Assembly: GCA_043228905.1 (NCBI GenBank) | Contig: JBHGNT010000042.1 | Location: 1-64,000 of the forward strand | Source of the DNA: Azolla caroliniana | Lineage: Eukaryota; Polypodiophyta | Length of the DNA stretch: 64,000 nt | Direction of reading: 5' to 3' | Shown: piece after piece, positions 1 through 11,919 of the stretch | Numbering within the stretch: position 1 is the first letter of the stretch | Layout: every line of letters starts with the position of its first letter | Program-made: the position numbers and the translations under genes | Notes under the pieces: generated by a model | The model's database searches: none | Told to the model about the DNA's origin: nothing | The model's input: only the letters and a program-made list of their open reading frames with translations

Positions 1-145
1 CGGTGTTCAAACATGCGAATCGAAGCTAACAACGCTAGCTATGATATGGAATTACAAAATCAAGATTTTAAAACTCAGCTCGAGAGACATGAATAAATTA
101 GCAAATTTGAGGAGGTAGTGGAGAAGAGCGCGTTAGTAAATTAAA
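1..145 (+). repeat. Partial monomer at window start
   Basis: The window opens at monomer position 34. This is a class A copy: TTCGGTG at the start, AGCTATGATATGG, an XhoI site CTCGAG and the GAATAAATT stop-codon variant. It is followed by class B and class C copies, the usual A-B-C order of this array. Confidence 0.93.
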
Positions 146-719
146 ATGTTCATACCTGGCTCGTGTGATATCGGATTTCTGTGTTCAAACATGCGAATCC
201 AACCTAACAACGCTAGCTCTAATATGGAATTCAAAAATCAAGATTTTGAAACTCAGGTCCAGAGACATGAAGAAATTAGCAAATTTGAGGAGGAAGTGGA
301 GAAGAGCGCGTTAGTAAATTAAAATGTTCATACCTGGCTCGTGTGATATCGGATTTCTGTGTTCAAACATGCGAATCGAAGCTAACAACGCTATCTCTAA
401 TATGGAATTAAAAAATCAAGATTTTGAAACTCAGGTCCAGAGACATGAAGAAATTAGCAAATTTGAGGAGGAAGTTGAGAAGAGCGAGTCAGTAAATTAA
501 AATGTTCATACCTGGCTCGTGTGATATCGGATTTCTCTGTTCAAACATGCGAATCGAAGCTAACAACGCTAGCTATGATATGGAATTAAAAAATCAAGAT
601 TTTGAAACTCAGGTCAAGAGACATGAAGAAATTAGCAAATTTGAGGAGGTAGTGGAGAAGAGCGCGTTAGTAAATTAAAGTGTTCATACCTGGCTCGTGT
701 GATATCGGATTTCTGTGTT

Positions 720-3700
720 CAAACATGCGAATCGAAGCTAACAACGCTATCTCTAATATGGAATTAAAAAATCAAGATTTTGAAACTCAGGTCGAGAGAC
801 ATGAAGAAATTAGCAAATTTGAGGAGGTAGTGGAGAAGATCGCGTTTTTAAATTAAAATGTTCATACCTGGCTCGTGTGATATCTGATTTCTGTGTTCAA
901 ACATGCGAATCGAAGCTAACAACGCTATCTCTAATATGGAATTAAAAAATCAAGATTTTGAAACTCAGGTCGAGAGACATGAAGAAATTAGCAAATTTGA
1001 GGAGGTAGTGGAGAAGATCGCGTTTGTAAATTAAAATGTTCATACCTGGCTCGTGTGATATCGGATTTCTGTGTTCAAACATGCGAATCGAAGCTAACAA
1101 TGCTAGCTCTAATATTGAATTAAAAAATCAAGATTTTAAAACTCAGCTCGAGAGACATGAATAAATTAGCGAATTTGAGGAGGTAGTGGAGAAGAGCGTG
1201 TTAGTAAATTAAAATGTTCATACCTGGCTCGTGTGATATCGGATTTCTGTGTTCAAACATGCGAATCAAACCTAACAACGCTAGCTCTAATATGGAATTC
1301 AAAAATCAAGATTTTGAAACTCAGGTCCAGAGACATGAAGAAATTAGCAAATTTGAGGAGGAAGTGGAGAAGAGCGCGTTAGTAAATTAAAATGTTCATA
1401 CCTGGCTCGTGTGATATCGGATTTCTGTGTTCAAACATGCGAATCGAAGCTAACAACGCTATCTCTAATATGGAATTAAAAAATCAAGATTTTGAAACTC
1501 AGGTCAAGAGACATGAAGAAATTAGCAAATTTGAGGAGGTAGTGGAGAAGAGCGCGTTAGTAAATTAAAATGTTCATACCTGGCTCGTGTGATATCGGAT
1601 TTCTGTGTTCAAACATGCGAATCGAAGCTAACAACGCTATCTCTAATATGGAATTAAAAAATCAAGATTTTGAAACTCACGTCGAGAGACATGAATAAAT
1701 TAGCAAATTTGAGGAGGAAGTGGAGAAGAGCGCGTTAGTAAATTAAAATGTTCATACCTGGCTCGTGTGATATCGGATTTCTGTGTTCAAACATGCGAAT
1801 CGAAGCTAACAACGCTATCTCTAATATGGAATTAAAAAATCAAGATTTTGAAACTCAGGTCGAGAGACATGAAGAAATTAGCAAATTTGAGGAGGAAGTG
1901 GAGAAGAGCGCGTTAGTAAATGAAAATGTTCATACCTAGCTCGTGTGATATCGGATTTCTGTGTTCAAACATGCGAATCGAAGCTAACAACGCTATCTCT
2001 AATATGGAATTAAAAAATCAAGATTTTGAAACTCAGGTCGAGAGACATGAAGAAATTAGCAAATTTGAGGAGGTAGTGGAGAAGATCGCGTTTGTAAATT
2101 AAAATGTTCATACCCGGCTCGTGTGATATCGGATTTCTGTGTTCAAACATGCGAATCGAAGCTAACAACGCTAGCTCTAATATGGAATTAAAAAATCAAG
2201 ATTTTGAAACTCAGGTCGAGAGACATGAAGAAATTTGCAAATTTGAGGAGGTAGTGGAGAAGAGCGCGTTAGTAAATTAAAATGTTCATACCTGGCTCGT
2301 GTGATATCGGATTTTTGTGTTCAAACATGCGAATCGAAGCTAACAACGCTATCTCTAATATGGAATTAAAAAATCAAGATTTTGAAACTCAGGTCGAGAG
2401 ACATGAAGAAATTAGCAAATTTGAGGAGGTAGTGGAGAAGATCGCGTTTTTAAATTAAAATGTTCATACCTGGCTCGTGTGATATCTGATTTCTGTGTTC
2501 AAACATGCGAATCGAAGCTAACAACGCTATCTCTAATATGGAATTAAAAAATCAAGATTTTGAAACTCAGGTCGAGAGACATGAAGAAATTAGCAAATTT
2601 GAGGAGGTAGTGGAGAAGATCGCGTTTGTAAATTAAAATGTTCATACCTGGCTCGTGTGATATCGGATTTCTGTGTTCAAACATGCGAATCGAAGCTAAC
2701 AATGCTAGCTCTAATATTGAATTAAAAAATCAAGATTTTAAAACTCAGCTCGAGAGACATGAATAAATTAGCGAATTTGAGGAGGTAGTGGAGAAGAGCG
2801 TGTTAGTAAATTAAAATGTTCATACCTGGCTCGTGTGATATCGGATTTCTGTGTTCAAACATGCGAATCAAACCTAACAACGCTAGCTCTAATATGGAAT
2901 TCAAAAATCAAGATTTTGAAACTCAGGTCCAGAGACATGAAGAAATTAGCAAATTTGAGGAGGAAGTGGAGAAGAGCGCGTTAGTAAATTAAAATGTTCA
3001 TACCTGGCTCGTGTGATATCGGATTTCTGTGTTCAAACATGCGAATCGAAGCTAACAACGCTATCTCTAATATGGAATTAAAAAATCAAGATTTTGAAAC
3101 TCAGGTCAAGAGACATGAAGAAATTAGCAAATTTGAGGAGGTAGTGGAGAAGAGCGCGTTAGTAAATTAAAATGTTCATACCTGGCTCGTGTGATATCGG
3201 ATTTCTGTGTTCAAACATGCGAATCGAAGCTAACAACGCTATCTCTAATATGGAATTAAAAAATCAAGATTTTGAAACTCACGTCGAGAGACATGAATAA
3301 ATTAGCAAATTTGAGGAGGAAGTGGAGAAGAGCGCGTTAGTAAATTAAAATGTTCATACCTGGCTCGTGTGATATCGGATTTCTGTGTTCAAACATGCGA
3401 ATCGAAGCTAACAACGCTATCTCTAATATGGAATTAAAAAATCAAGATTTTGAAACTCAGGTCGAGAGACATGAAGAAATTAGCAAATTTGAGGAGGAAG
3501 TGGAGAAGAGCGCGTTAGTAAATGAAAATGTTCATACCTAGCTCGTGTGATATCGGATTTCTGTGTTCAAACATGCGAATCGAAGCTAACAACGCTATCT
3601 CTAATATGGAATTAAAAAATCATGATTTTGAAACTCAGGTCGAGAGACATGAAGAAATTAGCAAATTTGAGGAGGTAGTGGAGAAGATCGCGTTTGTAAA

Positions 3701-3915
3701 TTAAAATGTTCATACCCGGCTCGTGTGATATCGGATTTCTGTGTTCAAACATGCGAATCGAAGCTAACAACGCTAGCTCTAATATGGAATTAAAAAATCA
3801 AGATTTTGAAACTCAGGTCGAGAGACATGAAGAAATTTGCAAATTTGAGGAGGTAGTGGAGAAGAGCGCGTTAGTAAATTAAAATGTACATACCTGGCTC
3901 GTGTGATATCGGATT
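720..3915 (+). repeat. Tandem 9-monomer HOR, 1,602 bp x 2
   Basis: Bases about 720-2321 and 2322-3915 match at an offset of exactly 1,602 bp (9 x 178). Diagnostic pairs are CGCGTTTTTAAATT at 841 and 2443, ATCTGATTTCTG just after each, and the ATACCTAGCTCG boundary at 1926 and 3528. I noticed one substitution inside the block (CAAGATT near 2021, CATGATT near 3623). Upstream of 720 and downstream of 3915 the register is lost. Confidence 0.9.
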
Positions 3916-5260
3916 TTTGTGTTTAAACATGCGAATCGAAGCTAACAACGCTAGCTATGATATGGAATTAAAAAATCAAGATTTTGAAACTCAGGTCAAG
4001 AGACATGAAGAAATTAGCAAATTTGAGGAGGTAGTGGAGAAGAGCGCGTTAGTAAATTAAAGTGTTCATACCTGGCTCGTGTGATATCGGATTTCTGTGT
4101 TCAAACATGCGAATCGAAGCTAACAACGCTATCTCTAATATGGAATTAAAAAATCAAGATTTTGAAACTCAGGTCGAGAGACATGAAGAAATTAGCAAAT
4201 TTGAGGAGGTAGTGGAGAAGATCGCGTTTTTAAATTAAAATGTTCATACCTGGCTCGTGTGATATCTGATTTCTGTGTTCAAACATGCGAATCGAAGCTA
4301 ACAACGCTATCTCTAATATGGAATTAAAAAATCAAGATTTTGAAACTCAGGTCGAGAGACATGAAGAAATTAGCAAATTTGAGGAGGTAGTGGAGAAGAT
4401 CGCGTTTGTAAATTAAAATGTTCATACCTGGCTCGTGTGATATCGGATTTCTGTGTTCAAACATGCGAATCGAAGCTAACAATGCTAGCTCTAATATTGA
4501 ATTAAAAAATCAAGATTTTAAAACTCAGCTCGAGAGACATGAATAAATTTGCAAATTTGAGGAGGTAGTGGAGAAGAGCGCGTTAGTAAATTAAAATGTA
4601 CATACCTGGCTCGTGTGATATCGGATTTTTGTGTTTAAACATGCGAATCGAAGCTAACAACGCTAGCTATGATATGGAATTAAAAAATCAAGATTTTGAA
4701 ACTCAGGTCAAGAGACATGAAGAAATTAGCAAATTTGAGGAGGTAGTGGAGAAGAGCGCGTTAGTAAATTAAAGTGTTCATACCTGGCTCGTGTGATATC
4801 GGATTTCTGTGTTCAAACATGCGAATCGAAGCTAACAACGCTATCTCTAATATGGAATTAAAAAATCAAGATTTTGAAACTCAGGTCGAGAGACATGAAG
4901 AAATTAGCAAATTTGAGGAGGTAGTGGAGAAGATCGCGTTTTTAAATTAAAATGTTCATACCTGGCTCGTGTGATATCTGATTTCTGTGTTCAAACATGC
5001 GAATCGAAGCTAACAACGCTATCTCTAATATGGAATTAAAAAATCAAGATTTTGAAACTCAGGTCGAGAGACATGAAGAAATTAGCAAATTTGAGGAGGT
5101 AGTGGAGAAGATCGCGTTTGTAAATTAAAATGTTCATACCTGGCTCGTGTGATATCGGATTTCTGTGTTCAAACATGCGAATCGAAGCTAACAATGCTAG
5201 CTCTAATATTGAATTAAAAAATCAAGATTTTAAAACTCAGCTCGAGAGACATGAATAAAT
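3837..5260 (+). repeat. Tandem 4-monomer duplication, 712 bp x 2
   Basis: Units starting 3884 and 4596 share ATGTACAT and TTTTTGTGTTTAAAC, and units 4062 and 4774 share AAAGTGTTC. The offset is 712 bp (4 x 178). The unit at 4418-4595 is a hybrid: its first part matches the class A' unit at 5130 up to GAATAAATT, then switches to TGCAAATTTG as in the 3706 unit. That places the exchange near 4548. Confidence 0.87.
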
Positions 5261-6486
5261 TAGCGAATTTGAGGAGGTAGTGGAGAAGAGCGTGTTAGTA
5301 AATTAAAATGTTCATACCTGGCTCGTGTGATATCGGATTTCTGTGTTCAAACATGCGAATCAAACCTAACAACGCTAGCTCTAATATGGAATTCAAAAAT
5401 CAAGATTTTGAAACTCAGGTCCAGAGACATGAAGAAATTAGCAAATTTGAGGAGGAAGTGGAGAAGAGCGCGTTAGTAAATTAAAATGTTCATACCTGGC
5501 TCGTGTGATATCGGATTTCTGTGTTCAAACATGCGAATCGAAGCTAACAACGCTATCTCTAATATGGAATTAAAAAATCAAGATTTTGAAACTCAGGTCA
5601 AGAGACATGAAGAAATTAGCAAATTTGAGGAGGTAGTGGAGAAGAGCGCGTTAGTAAATTAAAATGTTCATACCTGGCTCGTGTGATATCGGATTTCTGT
5701 GTTCAAACATGCGAATCGAAGCTAACAACGCTATCTCTAATATGGAATTAAAAAATCAAGATTTTGAAACTCACGTCGAGAGACATGAATAAATTAGCAA
5801 ATTTGAGGAGGAAGTGGAGAAGAGCGCGTTAGTAAATTAAAATGTTCATACCTGGCTCGTGTGATATCGGATTTCTGTGTTCAAACATGCGAATCGAAGC
5901 TAACAACGCTATCTCTAATATGGAATTAAAAAATCAAGATTTTGAAACTCAGGTCGAGAGACATGAAGAAATTAGCAAATTTGAGGAGGAAGTGGAGAAG
6001 AGCGCGTTAGTAAATGAAAATGTTCATACCTAGGTCGTGTGATATCGGATTTCTGTGTTCAAACATGCGAATCGAAGCTAACAACGCTATCTCTAATATG
6101 GAATTAAAAAATCAAGATTTTGAAACTCAGGTCGAGAGACATGAAGAAATTAGCAAATTTGAGGAGGTAGTGGAGAAGATCGCGTTTGTAAATTAAAATG
6201 TTCATACCCGGCTCGTGTGATATCGGATTTCTGTGTTCAAACATGCGAATCGAAGCTAACAACGCTAGCTCTAATATGGAATTAAAAAATCAAGATTTTG
6301 AAACTCAGGTCGAGAGACATGAAGAAATTTGCAAATTTGAGGAGGTAGTGGAGAAGAGCGCGTTAGTAAATTAAAATGTTCATACCTGGCTCGTGTGATA
6401 TCGGATTTTTGTGTTTAAACATGCGAATCGAAGCTAACAACGCTAGCTATGATATGGAATTAAAAAATCAAGATTTTGAAACTCAG
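4812..6486 (+). repeat. Third copy of the 9-monomer HOR
   Basis: This segment matches about 2320-3994 at an offset of 2,492 bp (14 x 178). Shared rare states include CGCGTTTTTAAATT (4935), ATCTGATT, class A' with AATGCTAGC plus CTCGAG (unit 5130), and ATACCCGGCTCG at 6198 (3706 in the earlier copy). A private change is ATACCTAGGTCG at the 6020 unit, where the first two copies have ATACCTAGCTCG. Confidence 0.85.
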
Positions 6487-6655
6487 GTCGAGAGACATGA
6501 AGAAATTTGCAAATTTGAGGAGGTAGTGGAGAAGAGCGCGTTAGTAAATTATAATATGGAATCGAAAAAACAAGATTTTGAAACTCAGGTCCAGAGACAT
6601 GAAGAAATTAGCAAATTTGAGGAGGAAGTGGAGAAGATCACGTTTGTAAATTAAA
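6376..6655 (+). repeat. Compound 280-bp unit (178 + 102)
   Basis: A full monomer with TTTTTGTGTTTAAAC (a PmeI site) and AGCTATGATATGG is joined to the last 102 bp of a second monomer. The second part begins right after TTATAAT and carries ATGGAATCGAAAAAAC. The join removes monomer positions 3-78 of the second copy, 76 bp. The open frame continues across the join (92 codons). Confidence 0.93.
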
Positions 6656-9600
6656 ATGTTCATACCTGGCTCGTGTGATATCGGATTTCTGTGTTCAAAC
6701 ATGCGAATCGAAGCTAACAACGCTAGCTCTAATATTGAATTAAAAAATCAAGATTTTGAAACTCAGGTCAAGAGACATGAAGAAATTAGCAAATTTGAGG
6801 AGGAAGTGGAGAAGAGCGAGTCAGTAAATTAAAATGTTCATACCTTGCTCGTTTGATATCGGATTTCTGTGTTCAAACATGCGACTCGAAGCTAACAACG
6901 CTAGCTCTACTATGGAATTAAAAAATCAAGATTTTGAAACTCAGGTCGAGAGACATGAAGAAATTAGCATATTTGAGGAGGAAGTTGAGAAGAACGAGTC
7001 AGTAAATTAAAATGTTCATACCTGGCTCGTGTGATATCGGATTTCGGTGTTCAAACATGCGAATCGAAGCTAACAACGCTAGCTATGATATGGAATTACA
7101 AAATCAAGATTTTAAAACTCAGCTCGAGAGACATGAATAAATTAGCAAATTTGAGGAGGTAGTGGAGAAGAGCGCGTTAGTAAATTAAAATGTTCATACC
7201 TGGCTCGTGTGATATCGGATTTCTGTGTTCAAACATGCGAATCCAACCTAACAACGCTAGCTCTAATATGGAACTCAAAAATCAAGATTTCGAAACTCAG
7301 GTCCAGAGACATGAAGAAATTTGCAAATTTGAGGAGGAAGTGGAGAAGAGCGCGTTAGTAAATGAAAATGTTCATACCTGGCTCGTGTGATATCGGATTT
7401 CTGTGTTCAAACATGCGAATCGAAGCTAACAACGCTATCTCTAATATGGAATTAAAAAATCAAGATTTTGAAACTCACGTCGAGAGACATGAATAAATTA
7501 GCAAATTTGAGGAGGAAGTGGAGAAGAGCGCGTTAGTAAATTAAAATGTTCATACCTGGCTCGTGTGATATCGGATTTCTGTGTTCAAACATGCGAATCG
7601 AAGCTAACAACGCTATCTCTAATATGGAATTAAAAAATCAAGATTTTGAAACTCAGGTCCAGAGACATGAAGAAATTAGCAAATTTGAGGAGGAAGTGGA
7701 GGAGAGCGCGTTAGTAAATGAAAATGTTCATACCTAGGTCGTGTGATATCGGATTTCTGTGTTCAAACATGCGAATCGAAGCTAACAACGCTATCTCTAA
7801 TATTGAATTAAAAAATCAAGATTTTGAAACTCAGGTCGAGAGACATGAAGAAATTAGCAAATTTGAGGAGGTAGTGGAGAAGATCGCGTTTGTAAATTAA
7901 AATGTTTATACCTGGCTCGTTTGATATCGGATTTCTGTGTTCAAACATGCGAATCGAAGCTAACAACGTTAGCTCTAATATGGAATTAAAAAATCAAAAT
8001 TTTGAAACTCAGGTCGAGAGACATGAAGAAATTAGCATATTTGAGGAGCAAGTTGAGAAGAGCGAGTCAATAAATTAAAATGTTCATACCTGGCTTGAGT
8101 GATATCGGATTTCGGTGTTCAAACATGCGAATCGAAGCTAACAACGCTAGCTATGATATGGAATTACAAAATCAAGATTTTAAAACTCAGCTCGAGAGAC
8201 ATGAATAAATTAGCGAATTTGAGGAGGTAGTGGAGAAGAGCGCGTTAGTAAATTAAAATGTTCATACCTGGCTCGTGTGATATCGGATTTCTGTGTCCAA
8301 ACATGCGAATCAAACCTAACAACGCTAGCTCTAATATCGAATTCAAAAATCAAGATTTTGAAACTCAGGTCCAGAGACATGAAGAAATTAGCAAATTTGA
8401 GGAGGAAGTGGAGAAGAGCGTGTTAGTAAATTAAAATGTTCATACCTGGCTCGTGTGATATCGGATTTCTGTGTTCAAACATGCGAATCCAACCTAACAA
8501 CGCTAGCTCTAATATGGAACTCAAAAATCAAGATTTCGAAACTCAGGTCCAGAGACATGAAGAAATTAGCAAATTTGAGGAGGAAGTGGAGAAGAGCGCG
8601 TTAGTAAATGAAAATGTTCATACCTGGCTCGTGTGATATCGGATTTCTGTGTTCAAACATGCGAATCGAAGCTAACAACGCTATCTCTAATATGGAATTA
8701 AAAAATCAAGATTTTGAAACTCACGTCGAGAGACATGAATAAATTAGCAAATTTGAGGAGGAAGTGGAGAAGAGCGCGTTAGTAAATTAAAATGTTCATA
8801 CCTGGCTCGTGTGATATCGGATTTCTGTGTTCAAACATGCGAATCGAAGCTAACAACGCTATCTCTAATATGGAATTAAAAAATCAAGATTTTGAAACTC
8901 AGGTCCAGAGACATGAAGAAATTAGCAAATTTGAGGAGGAAGTGGAGGAGAGCGCGTTAGTAAATGAAAATGTTCATACCTAGGTCGTGTGATATCGGAT
9001 TTCTGTGTTCAAACATGCGAATCGAAGCTAACAACGCTATCTCTAATATTGAATTAAAAAATCAAGATTTTGAAACTCAGGTCGAGAGACATGAAGAAAT
9101 TAGCAAATTTGAGGAGGTAGTGGAGAAGATCGCGTTTGTAAATTAAAATGTTTATACCTGGCTCGTTTGATATCGGATTTCTGTGTTCAAACATGCGAAT
9201 CGAAGCTAACAACGTTAGCTCTAATATGGAATTAAAAAATCAAAATTTTGAAACTCAGGTCGAGAGACATGAAGAAATTAGCATATTTGAGGAGCAAGTT
9301 GAGAAGAGCGAGTCAATAAATTAAAATGTTCATACCTGGCTTGAGTGATATCGGATTTCGGTGTTCAAACATGCGAATCGAAGCTAACAACGCTAGCTAT
9401 GATATGGAATTACAAAATCAAGATTTTAAAACTCAGCTCGAGAGACATGAATAAATTAGCGAATTTGAGGAGGTAGTGGAGAAGAGCGCGTTAGTAAATT
9501 AAAATGTTCATACCTGGCTCGTGTGATATCGGATTTCTGTGTCCAAACATGCGAATCAAACCTAACAACGCTAGCTCTAATATCGAATTCAAAAATCAAG

Positions 9601-11639
9601 ATTTTGAAACTCAGGTCCAGAGACATGAAGAAATTAGCAAATTTGAGGAGGAAGTGGAGAAGAGCGCGTTAGTAAATGAAAATGTTCATACCTGGCTCGT
9701 GTGATATCGGATTTCTGTGTTCAAACATGCGAATCGAAGCTAACAACGCTATCTCTAATATGAAATTAAAAAATCAAGATTTTGAAACTCACGTCGAGAG
9801 ACATGAAGAAATTAGCATATTTGAGGAGCAAGTTGAGAAGAGCGAATTAGTAAATTAAAATGTTCATACCTGGCTCGTGTGATATCGGATTTCGGTGTTC
9901 AAACATGCGAATCGAAGCTAACAACGCTATCTCTAATATGGAATTACAAAATCAAGATTTTGAAACTCAGGTCCAGAGACATGAATAAATTAGCGAATTT
10001 GAGGAGGAAGTGGAGGAGAGCGCGTTAGTAAATGAAAATGTTCATACCTAGCTCGTGTGATATCGGATTTCTGTGTTCAAACATGCGAATCGAAGCTAAC
10101 AACGCTATCTCTAATATTGAATTAAAAAATCAAGATTTTGAAACTCAGGTCGAGAGACATGAAGAAATTAGCAAATTTGAGGAGGTAGTGGAGAAGATCA
10201 CGTTTGTAAATTAAAATGTTCATACCCGGCTCGTGTGATATCGGATTTCTGTGTTCAAACATGCGAATCGAAGCTAACAACGCTAGCTCTAATATGGAAT
10301 TAAAAAATCAAGATTTTGAAACTCAGGTCCAGAGACATGAAGAAATTTGCAAATTTGAGGAGGTAGTGGAGAAGAGGGCGTTAGTAAATTAAAATGTTCA
10401 TACCTGGCTCTTGTGATATCGGATTTCTGTGTTCAAACATGCGAATCGAAGCTAACAATGCTATCTCTAATATGAAATTAGAAAATCAAGATTTTGAAAC
10501 TCAGGTCGAGAGACATGAAGAAATTAGCAAATTTGAGGAGGAAGTCGAGAAGAGCGCGTTAGTAAATGAAAATGTTCATACCTGGCTCGTGTGATATCGG
10601 ATTTCTGTGTTCAAACATGCGAATCGAAGCTAACAACGCTATCTCTAATATGGAATTAAAAAATCAAGATTTTGAAACTCACGTCGAGAGACATGAAGAA
10701 ATTAGCAAATTTGAGGAGGAAGTGGAGAAGAGCGCGTTAGTAAATTAAAATGTTCATACCTGGCTCGTGTGATATCGGATTTCTGTGTTCAAACATGCGA
10801 ATCGAAGCTAACAACGCTATCTCTAATATGGAATTAAAAATTCAAGATTTTGAAACTCAGGTCCAGAGACATGAAGAAATTAGCAAATTTGAGGAGGAAG
10901 TGGAGGAGAGCGCGTTAGTAAATGAAAATGTTCATACCTAGCTCGTGTGATATCGGATTTCTGTGTTCAAACATGCGAATCGAAGCTAACAACGCTATCC
11001 CTAATATTGAATTAAAAAATCAAGATTTTGAAACTCAGGTCGAGAGACATGAAGAAATTAGCAAATTTGAGGAGGTAGTGGAGAAGATCGAGTTTGTAAA
11101 TTAAAATGTTCATACCCGGCTCGTGTGATATCGGATTTCTGTGTTCAAACATGCGTATCGAAGCTAACAACGCTAGCTCTAATATGGAATTAAAAAATCA
11201 AGATTTTGAAACTCAGGTCGAGAGACATGAAGAAATTTGCAAATTTGAGGAGGTAGTGGAGAAGAGTGCGTTAGTAAATTAAAATGTTCATACCTGGCTC
11301 TTGTGATATCGGATTTCTGTGTTCAAACATGCAAATCGAAGCTAACAACGCTATCTCTAATATGGAATTAGAAAATCAAGATTTTGAAACTCAGGTCGAG
11401 AGACATGAAGAAATTAGCAAATTTGAGGAGGTAGTGGAGAAGATCGCGTTTGTAAATTAAAATGTTCATACCTGGCTCGTGTGATATCGGATTTCTGTGT
11501 TCAAACATGCGAATCGAAGCTAACAACGCTAGCTCTAATATGGAATTAAAAAATCAAGATTTTGAAACTCAGGTCGAGAGACATGAAGAAATTAGCAAAT
11601 TTGAGGAGGTAGTGAAGAAGAGCCTGTTAGTAAATTAAA
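6656..11639 (+). repeat. Run of 28 regular 178-bp monomers
   Basis: Anchors are evenly spaced at 178 bp from 6656. The run contains the 7-monomer tandem HOR (7.18-9.67 kb) and, from about 9.7 kb, a mosaic of class A, B and C copies. Confidence 0.94.
7176..9667 (+). repeat. Tandem 7-monomer HOR, 1,246 bp x 2
   Basis: Bases about 7176-8421 repeat at 8422-9667, offset 1,246 bp (7 x 178). Shared rare states are GGAACTCAAAAATC with TTTCGAAAC (7260s and 8510s), GGAGGAGAGCG near 7700 and 8946, ATACCTAGGTCG, AACGTTAGCTC, TTGAGGAGCAAG, GGCTTGAGTG, and GTGTCCAAAC with ATATCGAATTC. I saw one difference (TTGC at 7321, TAGC in copy two). Copy length equals the period, so this is a simple two-copy tandem duplication. 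Confidence 0.92.
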
Positions 11640-11919
11640 ATGTTCATACCTGGCTCGTGTGATATCGGATTTTTGTGTTTAAACATGCGAATCGAAGCTA
11701 ACAACGCTAGCTATGATATGGAATTAAAAAATCAAGATTTTGAAACTCAGGTCGAGAGACATGAAGAAATTTGCAAATTTGAGGAGGTAGTGGAGAAGAG
11801 CGCGTTAGTAAATTATAATATGGAATCGAAAAAACAAGATTTTGAAACTCAGGTCCAGAGACATGAAGAAATTAGCAAATTTGAGGAGGAAGTGGAGAAG
11901 ATCACGTTTGTAAATTAAA
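11640..11919 (+). repeat. Compound 280-bp unit (178 + 102)
   Basis: Same structure and junction (AATTATAATATGG) as the unit at 6376, followed by the same kind of downstream neighbours (offset 5,264). Confidence 0.93.

Larger units (their letters stand above)
146..6375 (+). repeat. Run of 35 regular 178-bp monomers
   Basis: Anchors fall at 146 plus multiples of 178 without a break. The run holds three copies of a 9-monomer HOR and a 4-monomer tandem duplication, listed separately. Units at 680, 4062 and 4774 begin GTG instead of ATG; units at 3884 and 4596 begin ATGTACAT. Confidence 0.95.

Noticed and set aside
142-148. GAGGAGG-like strings as ribosome binding sites
   Set aside because: They are a fixed part of the satellite monomer (positions 142-148), about 30 bp before the next ATG, and the array is of eukaryotic type.
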